From assembly GCA_032017425.1 (NCBI GenBank), contig DALZPW010000009.1: a stretch of 64,000 nt of DNA; one strand, written 5' to 3'. The position numbers and the translations under genes were made by a program. The notes beneath the pieces were generated by a model. The model was not told the origin of the DNA and ran no database searches. It worked only from the letters and a program-made list of their open reading frames with translations. Each line of letters starts with the position of its first letter. Position 1 is the stretch's first letter. This stretch comes from Faucicola tetraodonis (GTDB lineage: Bacteria > Pseudomonadota > Gammaproteobacteria > Pseudomonadales > Moraxellaceae). Of this stretch, positions 43,971 to 52,403 are shown in pieces.

Positions 43971-45242
43971 ATGAATATTCTTACCCCCCAAACTGTGGTG
44001 ATTATCGGCGGCGGCAATGTGGGTTTATCCTTTGCTTTACTGCTTGCCGACAAAGGCATCTCAAGTACGTTACTAGAAAAAGCCAAGTACCCGACCATCA
44101 GTCCTGATGATGACTTACACCGCGAGCAATTTGACAGCCGTAACATCGCGCTGTCACGCCGTACGGTACAAATTTATCGTGGTATCACCTTTAATGGCAA
44201 AGCGCTATGGGATGACTTGCAAAGCCATGCCTGCCGAATCGATGAAGTTAGTATCAGTGAAGAAGGTAGTTTTGGTAAAGCGACGCTCAACAAAGAAGCC
44301 GAAGGGGTGGAAAGTTTTGGACAAGTGATGGAAAACGCATGGCTTGGCAAAAAATTACTGCTCGCCGTGCAAAACAATCCGCTGATAACTTTGCTAGATG
44401 GTGCCACCTTGACCGATATACAACAGACGGCAACCGATGTCACCATTCGCTTTGACCAAGCCCACCAAGCTTGCCAAACCTTAACGGCTGATTTATTGGT
44501 GGCTTGTGATGGTCAAAACTCGCCAAGCCGTCAACTACTGGGCATTGGCGCAACTGCACACGATTATCACCAAGTCGGTGTCGTGGGCGTGGTGATGACT
44601 GACAAACCGCACCATCATCAAGCGATTGAACGCTTTAATAAAATGGGCGCAGTTGCCGTGTTGCCTTTGGTTGATGCGTTTGATATCGGTCAAGGGGATG
44701 GACGACAAGCCCAGCAAGGCTACCGCCGCTCTGTGGTATGGGTGTGCCCAAAAGGCGAAGAACAGCGCTATCTGGATGATGACCAATACTTTCTTAAGAC
44801 CATTCAACAAGCCTTTGGCAGCCTAGCAGGCAAATTTGTCAAAGCGGGTAAACGCGGCGCGTATCCACTGGTCAAAATATTGGCAGATAGCCAAGTCAAA
44901 GGTCGCTGCGTCATCATGGGCAATGCCGCCCACACCTTGCACCCTGTGGCAGGACAAGGCTTTAACCTATGTATGCGCGATGCTGATACGCTCGCCAAAA
45001 TGCTGGCACAGCAATTGATGCGCGGCGAAGATATTGGCGATAGTCGCATGCTACAAACTTATGCCAAACGCCGTAAAGCCGACCAAAAACGGGTAGAAAT
45101 TTTCTGCGATACTGTGGTGTATGGCTTTATGCATCAAAATCCCTTGCTCAAATTCGCGCGTAATGTCGGACTCATTGCCTTTGATAAAGTACCATTTGTG
45201 AAGCCAGCTATGGCTACCTTTGCGATGGGGCTGAAATCATGA
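43971..45242 (+). CDS. ubiH: Ubiquinone hydroxylase UbiH
   Basis: A flavoprotein monooxygenase of ubiquinone synthesis; UbiH hydroxylates the ring of 2-polyprenyl-6-methoxyphenol. The 423-residue protein has the FAD-binding fold VVIIGGGNVGLS, the middle GD-type region, and the diagnostic GNAAHTLHPVAGQGFNL near the end. The features SISEEGSFGK and GQVMEN fit UbiH better than its paralogues. ATG 43971 is chosen; an upstream extension to 43857 is not family-like. It overlaps the next paralogue by four bases. Confidence 0.88.
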   Translation: MNILTPQTVVIIGGGNVGLSFALLLADKGISSTLLEKAKYPTISPDDDLHREQFDSRNIALSRRTVQIYRGITFNGKALWDDLQSHACRIDEVSISEEGSFGKATLNKEAEGVESFGQVMENAWLGKKLLLAVQNNPLITLLDGATLTDIQQTATDVTIRFDQAHQACQTLTADLLVACDGQNSPSRQLLGIGATAHDYHQVGVVGVVMTDKPHHHQAIERFNKMGAVAVLPLVDAFDIGQGDGRQAQQGYRRSVVWVCPKGEEQRYLDDDQYFLKTIQQAFGSLAGKFVKAGKRGAYPLVKILADSQVKGRCVIMGNAAHTLHPVAGQGFNLCMRDADTLAKMLAQQLMRGEDIGDSRMLQTYAKRRKADQKRVEIFCDTVVYGFMHQNPLLKFARNVGLIAFDKVPFVKPAMATFAMGLKS

Positions 45243-46486
45243 AAAACACTACATTAATCATCGGCGGTGGTGTTGTTGGCGCGACATTGGCGTTAAAGCT
45301 CGCCCAAGCGCGCCATCCTGTCACCTTAATCGATGCTCGCCCAACACTTTTAGCAGCCGATTGGCGCGACAAACTCAACCAGCGTGATGCTCGTGTCTAT
45401 GCCCTAAGCGTCGCCAGTATCAACCTACTCAAAGAGGTTGGTGCATGGCAGCGTATCGAGGCAAGCAAACGCAAAGCCGACTATACCCAAATGCAGGTAT
45501 GGCAAACCAATGGCGTGGGGGAGCTAAATTTTGGTGATGCTCAAACACCGCAATTACTGGGTAGTATGGTTGAGCCATTTATCATCGAAAAAGCGCTGTA
45601 TGACGGTTTTGACGATGAGTATCTTGTCCATCATGGTCAATCCTATTTGCGCCATATTGCAGGGCATAAGGTCACTGATATCGCTTGGCAAGGTGAAGAT
45701 TTGGGGTATCAAGTTAGCTTAGATAATGGCACCACGCATCAAGGTAAGCTATTAATCGGGGCTGACGGGCGCGGCTCTATGGTACGTCAAGCGGCAGGGA
45801 TTGGGTTAGAAACTTTGGCATATCAGCAAACGGCAATCTGCTGTGCCATCAAAACCGAGCAGCCACACAAGGCGACAGCCAGACAAGTGTTTTTACCGAC
45901 AGGGCCTTTGGCACTCTTACCGCTGGCAGATGTGACGGCTGAGGATCAGGCAAATCCGCAACATTGGCAATCGGTGGTATGGACATTGCCGACCAATGCT
46001 GCCCTTGATTTACTCACACTCACGCCAAACGAGCTTGGCAAAGAACTCGCCTTTGCCAGTGGCTATGCCTTAGGGGATATCACTGAGATTGAGTCAATCG
46101 CCAGTTTCCCACTGAGTGCCCAACATGCCAAAAATTATGTCAAAGCTAACTTGGCGTTGATTGGCGATGCCGCGCATGGGGTGCATCCTTTGGCGGGACA
46201 AGGCTTAAACTTGGGTATGCTCGATATCATTGCCTTGAGCGATATTTTGCAAAAAGATTATCAGCGTTCAGGCAACAAGCTATGGGCAAGTTTTGCCACC
46301 TTACAGCGTTATGAGCGTCAACGCTACGCTAATAACGCGATGATGATGCACAGTTTTTCAGGGATTAATTGGATTTTTGGCACACAGTTGCGTCCGATTC
46401 AGCAGCTACGCAGTGAAGGCGTGAGCATGGTTAGCAAAATCACACCCTTGATGAAATTTTTTACCCAAAAAGCCAGTGGCATCTAA
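45239..46486 (+). CDS. Second ubiquinone hydroxylase (UbiF/UbiI/UbiM type)
   Basis: A 415-residue paralogue of the preceding gene: FAD fold TLIIGGGVVGAT, the YALSVASINLLKEVGAW region, and GDAAHGVHPLAGQGLNLG. It belongs to the UbiF/UbiI/VisC group that hydroxylates other positions of the ubiquinone ring; which position cannot be read from the sequence. ATGA overlap with ubiH implies translational coupling. A strong terminator follows. Confidence 0.88.
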   Translation: MKNTTLIIGGGVVGATLALKLAQARHPVTLIDARPTLLAADWRDKLNQRDARVYALSVASINLLKEVGAWQRIEASKRKADYTQMQVWQTNGVGELNFGDAQTPQLLGSMVEPFIIEKALYDGFDDEYLVHHGQSYLRHIAGHKVTDIAWQGEDLGYQVSLDNGTTHQGKLLIGADGRGSMVRQAAGIGLETLAYQQTAICCAIKTEQPHKATARQVFLPTGPLALLPLADVTAEDQANPQHWQSVVWTLPTNAALDLLTLTPNELGKELAFASGYALGDITEIESIASFPLSAQHAKNYVKANLALIGDAAHGVHPLAGQGLNLGMLDIIALSDILQKDYQRSGNKLWASFATLQRYERQRYANNAMMMHSFSGINWIFGTQLRPIQQLRSEGVSMVSKITPLMKFFTQKASGI

Positions 46487-46503
46487 AAATTTTTAACAGC
46501 AAA

Positions 46504-46534
46504 AAAAATCCTCGATAAGCTATCGAGGATTTTT
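46504..46534. terminator. Bidirectional terminator
   Basis: AAAAATCCTCGATA and TATCGAGGATTTTT form a perfect 14-base stem with a 3-base loop between the convergent ubi operon and the OmpA-like gene. Confidence 0.92.
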
Positions 46535-46561
46535 AACGATGAATCAACCGTGAAAGGTGAT

Positions 46562-47776
46562 TTATTTCGCTGGGCTTGCAACCGTGGTAACAGTTGTGGT
46601 AGCAGTGGCAGGAATTGCGTTGTCATCAACAATGTATGCATCGACACGGCGACCTTCTTGGTCTTTACCCGCAGCACCTGTCGTGTCTTGTGGTTTGATT
46701 AATTCAAGTTGTGATTGCGGCACACCATTGGCTACCAAGAATGATCTAACTGCTTGGGCACGCTCTTTTGCTAATTTTTCATTGGCAGCAGCATTACCTG
46801 TGCTGTCGGTATAACCACTGATACCGATTTTTTTGCCTTGTTTAGCGGCTTCAAGGATATCATTGGCTTTTTCTTTGGCATTACCAGCAACCTGTGCTTT
46901 ACCGGTAGCAAAGTAGAAGCTTAGGCGACCGTTTTCAAATACCACTGAAGGCTCAGTACTAGAGATAGTTGTCGCAGTGGTTTCAGTAGTCGTCATCGTT
47001 GTGCCAGAAGCCATTGGCATACTTGCAACAGCCGTATCAGTAGCGGACGCTACAGCTAGGGCTGAGGTATCTGTTGCACTTGCCGCAGAGACTTCAGTTG
47101 TGGTAGTGGTTGTCGTTGTTGAAGCAGTGGTAGAAGCCACAACTGGCGTCGCGACTGGCTCAGTTTTGTTACATGATTTTAATAAAGCCCAAGCGAGTGC
47201 ACCTAAAATCAACAGACCAATAATTGGTAGTAACATTTTCATCAAGCCGCCTTCTTCAGCTTTTGGCGTAGCCACCAGATGCTCCTCTGTACGAGTGGTC
47301 GTTTTGACAGTAGGCGTGGTGGCTGCATGCGCAGGCGACAAATTCAACATAGTCAAAATCCCTGCTGGGATAAATGTATATGCCCAAGCAGGAATCACAG
47401 AAGCCACAGACGCAATATTGTTTGACAAGAAAGTATTTAGCGGTGTCGTACCGGCTAGTGAGCGTAATTCACGCAGTACCAGCGGGGCAGCGCGGCTTAC
47501 TAAAGAACTGGTTTCTTGCTCTGGTACACTGTAATGACGTGAGAGCTGTTGCACTAGATCTGTACGATGGGTGGTATCTGGCAGGACACGGTCAAAAAAG
47601 CTGTTGTCATCATCAGCGATAGTAGCGTTAGCAAAGCTGTTAGAGATGTTACCGTCAGCCAGACGTGCAACTAAAATAGCGTATAATTTTTCTAATAAAG
47701 ATGAGCGGTTGGCATCCGTTGCATTATTTAAAAGAACGGGTGTTACTGTACGGGTTAAATGTTCAATGATATTCAT
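46562..47776 (-). CDS. OmpA-domain protein with DUF937-like N-terminus
   Basis: A 404-residue protein without signal peptide. Residues about 1-145 are helical and resemble the DUF937/YidB-type region of other Moraxellaceae envelope proteins; residues 181-199 (MLLPIIGLLILGALAWALL) form a membrane segment; residues about 205-275 are a Thr/Ala/Val/Ser low-complexity linker; residues 278-384 are an OmpA C-terminal peptidoglycan-binding domain (ISGYTDSTGNAAANEKLAKE, with the conserved Asp and later Arg). The order implies an inner-membrane protein with a cytoplasmic N-terminus and a wall-binding periplasmic end. Confidence 0.8.
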   Translation of the reverse strand: MNIIEHLTRTVTPVLLNNATDANRSSLLEKLYAILVARLADGNISNSFANATIADDDNSFFDRVLPDTTHRTDLVQQLSRHYSVPEQETSSLVSRAAPLVLRELRSLAGTTPLNTFLSNNIASVASVIPAWAYTFIPAGILTMLNLSPAHAATTPTVKTTTRTEEHLVATPKAEEGGLMKMLLPIIGLLILGALAWALLKSCNKTEPVATPVVASTTASTTTTTTTTEVSAASATDTSALAVASATDTAVASMPMASGTTMTTTETTATTISSTEPSVVFENGRLSFYFATGKAQVAGNAKEKANDILEAAKQGKKIGISGYTDSTGNAAANEKLAKERAQAVRSFLVANGVPQSQLELIKPQDTTGAAGKDQEGRRVDAYIVDDNAIPATATTTVTTVASPAK

Positions 47777-48293
47777 AATTTAAGCCTCAAGAAAATGAAG
47801 GGTTATCAACCACCATAAAACCAATGTATTATTTTTATATCCAGCACACTAGCCAATAATTCTATTATATATTTTCAAAAATTATTATTTATGGTTGTTG
47901 GGTTTATTATTGCATTGCTATTTAATTTACGCTTAACAATACTGAGAAAAACTGCCGCAAAACAGGGGGTTTTGTTAAGTCTTTTGCAGTATTACTCAAA
48001 TATAGCTAATAAATTAAAGCAAAATCGGCACGCCTTCAGTTATGTTAAGGTAACTATTGCGTAAATATTGTGTTAAAAATTCAAATCGTCCCCATTTTGG
48101 GTAAACTTGGGTAAAGGTGTGTTGCTCAAATTTGAAGGGTTTGTCATTAGTTTCGTGCTACAAGGTGAAAGTAATACTATAAGGCAGCTTTAGGTATCAC
48201 CTATATTAATAAATTCACATTTGGCTTATTGAGATAATACGCTATCTTTATCATAATCCTACTTATCATTATTTATTGCTATTTTGAGGTGCT
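47777..48293. other. 517-base intergenic region with a possible structured element
   Basis: A long AT-rich gap between divergent genes. It contains a nested hairpin at 47938-47993: outer stem AATACTG/CAGTATT and inner stem CAAAAC/GTTTTG around AGGGG. I see no reading frame with a ribosome site and no known riboswitch. Confidence 0.4.
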
Positions 48294-48923
48294 ATGTCAC
48301 TTTTTTCTAACCATACTTTATTTATCATTATCATTACGGTGGTTGTCAGTTTATTAGCTTGGCAATCACCCCAACTGATGCAAAGGTTAATTTTTTATCC
48401 GCCCGCGGTGCAGAGAGGGCAAGTCGATCGCTTTGTCACCCATGGTTTTATCCATGCCGATGGCATGCATTTGTTTTTTAATATGTTTACCCTGTATTCG
48501 TTTGGACAAGCGGTACAGGGTTTGTTCATGTCCAAACTCGGCAGTCTAGGGTTTGTGTTGTTTTATTTTGCCGCTTTGGTGGTGGCGATTATGCCAACCT
48601 ATCTTAAACAAAAGGACAATCCTCGCTATAGCAGTCTAGGCGCATCGGGCGCTGTTTCAGCAGTAATTTTTAGCTATATCTTGATGAATCCTTGGTCGAC
48701 ATTGTTGCTGTTTGTGATTCCTGTACCTGCGATTGTGTTCGCAGTGGCGTATGTGGCGTATAGTGTGTGGGCGGATGGGCAAGGTCGCGGCAGTATCAAT
48801 CATTCGGCACATTTGGTGGGTGGTATTTTTGGTATGTTAGCCACGATTGCCATTGAGCCCGGTATTGTGGCGCATTTTTTTAACCAATTAATGCACCCGA
48901 GATTTTTAGGCTTTGGTGGCTAA
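48294..48923 (+). CDS. Rhomboid-family intramembrane serine protease
   Basis: A 209-residue protein with about six membrane helices. The rhomboid catalytic residues are visible: nucleophile serine in LGASGAVSA and the histidine in NHSAHLVGGIFG; the HLFFNMFTLYSFG segment matches the H-x(3)-N-M helix of the family. No extra domain is present. Substrate unknown. GAGG precedes ATG 48294. Confidence 0.9.
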   Translation: MSLFSNHTLFIIIITVVVSLLAWQSPQLMQRLIFYPPAVQRGQVDRFVTHGFIHADGMHLFFNMFTLYSFGQAVQGLFMSKLGSLGFVLFYFAALVVAIMPTYLKQKDNPRYSSLGASGAVSAVIFSYILMNPWSTLLLFVIPVPAIVFAVAYVAYSVWADGQGRGSINHSAHLVGGIFGMLATIAIEPGIVAHFFNQLMHPRFLGFGG

Positions 48924-48952
48924 CATTTAGGGGCTAAAAATTGCGTGGCGCC

Positions 48953-49031
48953 GCTTGCCTGATTACAGCTTGCCCAGTCACAGGTTGTCCAGTAACAAGT
49001 TGCCTAGTTAACAGTCGCTTGGCTAGTTAAC
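48953..49031. repeat. 15-bp degenerate tandem repeat, four to five copies
   Basis: Units begin at 48953, 48968, 48983, 48998 and 49014: GCTTGCCTGATTACA, GCTTGCCCAGTCACA, GGTTGTCCAGTAACA and two longer variants. It fills half of the gap between the rhomboid and phosphatase genes. Confidence 0.75.
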
Positions 49032-49066
49032 GCTAAAGTCGTAAAAAGCAGTAAAAGGTAAAAAAC

Positions 49067-50002
49067 ATGATTTATGATGTGATTGGGGATGTGCATGGTC
49101 GGGCAGATAAACTCATTGGCTTACTGACGCAGTTGGGCTATCAACATGATGGTCAGTGTTTTCAAGCGCCTCCCAATCACCAAGCGATTTTTATCGGCGA
49201 CTTGATTGATCGGGGCAGTCAACAGCTGCAAACCTTATCTATCGTATTTGCGATGATTGACCACGGGCAAGCGCTCGCGGTCATGGGTAATCACGAGTAT
49301 AATGCGTTAGCTTACGCCACACCCGATGCCCGTGATGCAAGCCAATATCTACGACAACATGATGATAAAAACACCTCACAGCATCAAGCGTTCCTTGATG
49401 AAGTAGGGTTTGGCAGTGAGTTACACCAGTTTTGGCTCAAGCGGTTTTATGAATTGCCACTGTGGCTGGCGTTGGATGATGCGTGTTTTGTGCATGCTTG
49501 TTGGGACAGTGACGCGATGGCGATGTTAAAACCGCTGTTAACCACAGACAATCGCTTGACGCCCGTTGCGCTACAAAAAACCAGTGAAGAAGGTACGCCA
49601 CCTTTTGAGGCACTGGAAAGAGTGCTTAAAGGCGTGGAAGCACCGCTACCTGAGGGCATTCATCTAGTCGATAAAGAAGGTCATCAACGTAAAAATGTAC
49701 GGGTACAGTGGTGGCAACCGAGTTTGTCGTTTCAGCCGATTCATCAGATTGCGCGCGCCAGTCAAGAGGATTTGATTCATATCCCTAAAGACACGCTAAG
49801 CGCTGAGATTGTGTTTGGGCTTGACCATGATAAACCTATTTTTGTCGGGCATTATTGGCTCAATGGCACGCCTGAGCTGCTTAGTCATCAAGTGGTCTGT
49901 GTGGATTATTCTGCTGCCAAAGATGGGTTTTTGACGGCTTATCAATTTGACACCGATCATCCGGCTTTGACCTCAGCGAATTTTATGCAATATCAGCATT
50001 AA
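49067..50002 (+). CDS. Calcineurin-like metallophosphatase (PrpE/ApaH-like)
   Basis: A 311-residue cytoplasmic metallophosphoesterase with a complete metal site: DVIGDVHGRADK, FIGDLIDRGSQ and VMGNHEYN, then a late FVGHYWL. This matches the PrpE/ApaH-like protein phosphatase or Np4N hydrolase group; the substrate is not readable. AAAAGG precedes ATG 49067. Compare the other phosphoesterase in this window (26040-27200), whose GNH motif is lost. Confidence 0.85.
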   Translation: MIYDVIGDVHGRADKLIGLLTQLGYQHDGQCFQAPPNHQAIFIGDLIDRGSQQLQTLSIVFAMIDHGQALAVMGNHEYNALAYATPDARDASQYLRQHDDKNTSQHQAFLDEVGFGSELHQFWLKRFYELPLWLALDDACFVHACWDSDAMAMLKPLLTTDNRLTPVALQKTSEEGTPPFEALERVLKGVEAPLPEGIHLVDKEGHQRKNVRVQWWQPSLSFQPIHQIARASQEDLIHIPKDTLSAEIVFGLDHDKPIFVGHYWLNGTPELLSHQVVCVDYSAAKDGFLTAYQFDTDHPALTSANFMQYQH

Positions 50003-50107
50003 CCCAAAGCTAAACGGTCAACTGGGTGTAACATAAATTAAAATATTTGTTTAAAGCTTACGGCTAAAAATGATGGTCAGTGAGCAAACGATTAAGATGA
50101 GTTAGGT

Positions 50108-51022
50108 ATGATTCGACGTCCGATTGAGCCGCTAAAGATGCTGTTTGTGCTGCAAGGCTCGTACTTTAAACGGCTGATTGTGCCACAAGTTTTGTTGTTT
50201 ATTTTCTCCTTTGTTATTTATTTTTATCAAACCCATATCGCCACCGAGCCTGTACCGCTCAATCCTTCGGTGTTTGCGATACTTGGTATCTCACTTGCGA
50301 TTTTCCACGGGTTTTGTAATAACGCAGCGTATGACAGGTTTTGGGAAGGGCGTAAACTATGGGGCACGCTGGTTTGGCTAAGTCGCAATATCGCCCGCCA
50401 AGTGATGACACTGCCGAATGTCAGCATGGCGGAAAAACAAGCCTTTATCCGTCATCAAATCGCTTTTGTCCATAGTCTACGCCAACAGCTGCGGGGTGAG
50501 GATAATACAGCAAATCTGCAGCGGCTATTAACGGTTGAAGAACAGCAAGCCGTGGTTGGGCAAAACTTTATTGCCTTACGCTTGACCCAAATTATGGGGC
50601 AAATGCTCGCTAACTGGCAAGCCGAGCAAAAAATCGATGTTTGGCAGTGGCAAAGCTTGGATAATACCTTGGGTGAAATTGCCCATATCCAAGCGGGCTG
50701 TGAACGCATTAATAACACACCGATTCCCTATGCCTATTTTGTGCTGCTGCATCGTACTGTGTATCTGTATTGCTTTATGCTGCCGTTTGGACTGGGCAAT
50801 ACCATTGGCTGGGTAACGCCATTTGTAGTCAGTTTTGTTGGCTACACCTTTATGGCACTCAATGAAATCGTCGATGAAATCAGCGAGCCGTTTGGTACGG
50901 GGGAAAACGAATTGCCCCTGGGTATGATGTGCGATACGATTGAGACGCAGCTAGCCATGCTCAGTCACCAACAATTTGCTCCTGAACAAAAGCCGCGAGT
51001 ACCCGCCAATGTGGTGATATAG
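50108..51022 (+). CDS. Bestrophin-family (YneE-like) membrane protein
   Basis: A 304-residue protein with membrane segments near residues 20-40, 55-75 and a long C-terminal pair around 215-255. The FCNNAAYDRFWEGRKLWGTLVW segment and the later PFGTGENELPLG are characteristic of the bestrophin/YneE family of anion or cation channels. Ion selectivity cannot be judged. It is followed by a hairpin terminator and purE. Confidence 0.88.
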   Translation: MIRRPIEPLKMLFVLQGSYFKRLIVPQVLLFIFSFVIYFYQTHIATEPVPLNPSVFAILGISLAIFHGFCNNAAYDRFWEGRKLWGTLVWLSRNIARQVMTLPNVSMAEKQAFIRHQIAFVHSLRQQLRGEDNTANLQRLLTVEEQQAVVGQNFIALRLTQIMGQMLANWQAEQKIDVWQWQSLDNTLGEIAHIQAGCERINNTPIPYAYFVLLHRTVYLYCFMLPFGLGNTIGWVTPFVVSFVGYTFMALNEIVDEISEPFGTGENELPLGMMCDTIETQLAMLSHQQFAPEQKPRVPANVVI

Positions 51023-51060
51023 TTGCCGCATAGATTTTGATTTTCAAGGGTAAAAAATCA

Positions 51061-51069
51061 TGCTATATT
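51061..51069 (+). promoter_or_regulatory. Possible extended -10 element upstream of purE
   Basis: TGCTATATT, the same sequence as upstream of ftsH, lies 74 bases before purE and directly before a terminator hairpin. The close spacing makes its role uncertain. Confidence 0.25.
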
Positions 51070-51079
51070 AAGTTTTAAC

Positions 51080-51104
51080 CGTGCATTTCATGCACGTTTT
51101 TTTA
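51080..51104 (+). terminator. Hairpin plus T-run between bestrophin gene and purE
   Basis: CGTGCA pairs with TGCACG (51080-51096), followed by seven T. It most likely ends the bestrophin transcript; it could also lie in a purE leader. Confidence 0.75.
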
Positions 51105-51142
51105 TTTTTAGTCCGTCAATTTTTTGGCAAAAGGAATTTTCC

Positions 51143-51700
51143 ATGTCAGCAAGTCAGCCAAACGTCCAGACACACCAGCTACCACCTCCCATCCCATCGC
51201 CACAAGGTCAAGCCAAAGTCGGTATCATCATGGGTAGTCAATCTGACTGGGAAACCATGCAAAACGCCGCGCAAGTGCTAGCGGATTTTGGGGTGCCCTT
51301 TGAGTGTGAAGTGGTATCGGCACATCGCACCCCTGATAGATTGTTTGACTATGCCAAAACTGCCAAAGCTCGCGGACTGTGTGTGATTATCGCAGGGGCA
51401 GGTGGCGCGGCGCATCTGCCCGGGATGTGTGCGTCTCAGACAGATTTGCCTGTGCTTGGTGTACCTGTCAAGTCTTCCATCCTAAGCGGCTGGGATAGTT
51501 TGTTATCCATCGTGCAAATGCCCAAAGGGGTGGCGGTGGGTACGCTTGCCATCGGGGCAGCGGGTGCGGCAAATGCAGGGCTGCTGGCAGCGCAAATTTT
51601 GGCGATTGGTGATAGCACGCTTGCGCAAAAAATCAGTGATTTTCGCGCCAAACAAACCCAAACAATTTTGGATAATCCTGTGCCTGGTAAAATGGATTGA
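51143..51700 (+). CDS. purE: N5-carboxyaminoimidazole ribonucleotide mutase
   Basis: PurE converts N5-CAIR to CAIR, the step before PurC in purine synthesis. The 185-residue protein shows IIMGSQSDWETM, the SAHRTPDRL motif and GAGGAAHLPGM of class I PurE. About 25 extra Pro/Gln-rich residues precede the domain. purK is not adjacent. A terminator separates it from the convergent ATPase/TOPRIM genes. Confidence 0.96.
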   Translation: MSASQPNVQTHQLPPPIPSPQGQAKVGIIMGSQSDWETMQNAAQVLADFGVPFECEVVSAHRTPDRLFDYAKTAKARGLCVIIAGAGGAAHLPGMCASQTDLPVLGVPVKSSILSGWDSLLSIVQMPKGVAVGTLAIGAAGAANAGLLAAQILAIGDSTLAQKISDFRAKQTQTILDNPVPGKMD

Positions 51701-51707
51701 TTTTAAT

Positions 51708-51737
51708 AAAAACCGCCCTTTAAAATGGCGGTTTTTT
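51708..51737. terminator. Bidirectional terminator after purE
   Basis: AAAAACCGCC and GGCGGTTTTT form a perfect 10-base stem with a 9-base loop, between convergent purE and the TOPRIM gene. Confidence 0.9.
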
Positions 51738-51740
51738 GCT

Positions 51741-52403
51741 TTATCCAAATGTGGTAATAAGCCAGTTTTTAAAATTTTGGTAGGTGGCGGTGTTTGGGTC
51801 AGCTAGTGCCAAGGCTTTTGATAAATCTTGGGTGGGCTTTGTTTGAGTCGAGAGCCAAGTAAAAATTCGAGCCTTGTCCATTGCGGTAACTGGGTTTTTA
51901 AAATGCGATGTCCCTAGACTTTGGATAAAGTTTTCAATTTGGGTAAAGTGACTTTGTTGGTCGGATGACATCGCCATTTTTACCCAAGTTTCAAGGTATC
52001 CCTCATCTTGATTATTTGGCATTAGCCAAACACCGATTGGATTATCGTAATCCGAATTTTCAAAGTAAAAGCCTAAATTATCGTTTTTTTGCTGGCGTTG
52101 ATGAAAACCTAAAGGGTTCAATCGCTCGCTAATTTGCCGTAAATTTTGACTTTTGATATCGGTTTTATCGGTAAAATCCATATCAACTACAATGCCAATA
52201 TGACTGACTTGTCCTGTTTCCAGAAGTTTTGCCAATCTTGGCAGTTGTTGGAAAACGGCTTGTTTTGTTGTGTAGGCAGTTGATTCAAAATCTTGTGGTG
52301 TTGCAACATCAATGTTTAGTTGAAGATTTAGTTTTTCATGACGCAAAAATGCTTGGATAAATAATTTATCCGATTCCGCTTCAACAATCAGGTGTTTTAT
52401 CAT
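51741..52403 (-). CDS. TOPRIM/DUF3226-type nuclease partner
   Basis: A 220-residue protein of the DUF3226-like TOPRIM group. The TOPRIM glutamate is E8 (HLIVEAESDKLFI) and the DxD pair is D74/D76 (IGIVVDMDFTDK). The C-terminal half is helical and not recognised. Such proteins pair with ABC-type ATPases in OLD/Gabija and PARIS-like defence systems, where the TOPRIM part cuts nucleic acid when the ATPase releases it. Its ATG overlaps the ATPase stop by one base (TAATG). Confidence 0.7.
   Translation of the reverse strand: MIKHLIVEAESDKLFIQAFLRHEKLNLQLNIDVATPQDFESTAYTTKQAVFQQLPRLAKLLETGQVSHIGIVVDMDFTDKTDIKSQNLRQISERLNPLGFHQRQQKNDNLGFYFENSDYDNPIGVWLMPNNQDEGYLETWVKMAMSSDQQSHFTQIENFIQSLGTSHFKNPVTAMDKARIFTWLSTQTKPTQDLSKALALADPNTATYQNFKNWLITTFG

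Noticed and set aside
46977..47534. 185-codon plus-strand frame rich in Val and Ala
   Set aside because: Antisense to the Thr/Ala linker of the OmpA-like gene; low complexity explains the absence of stops.
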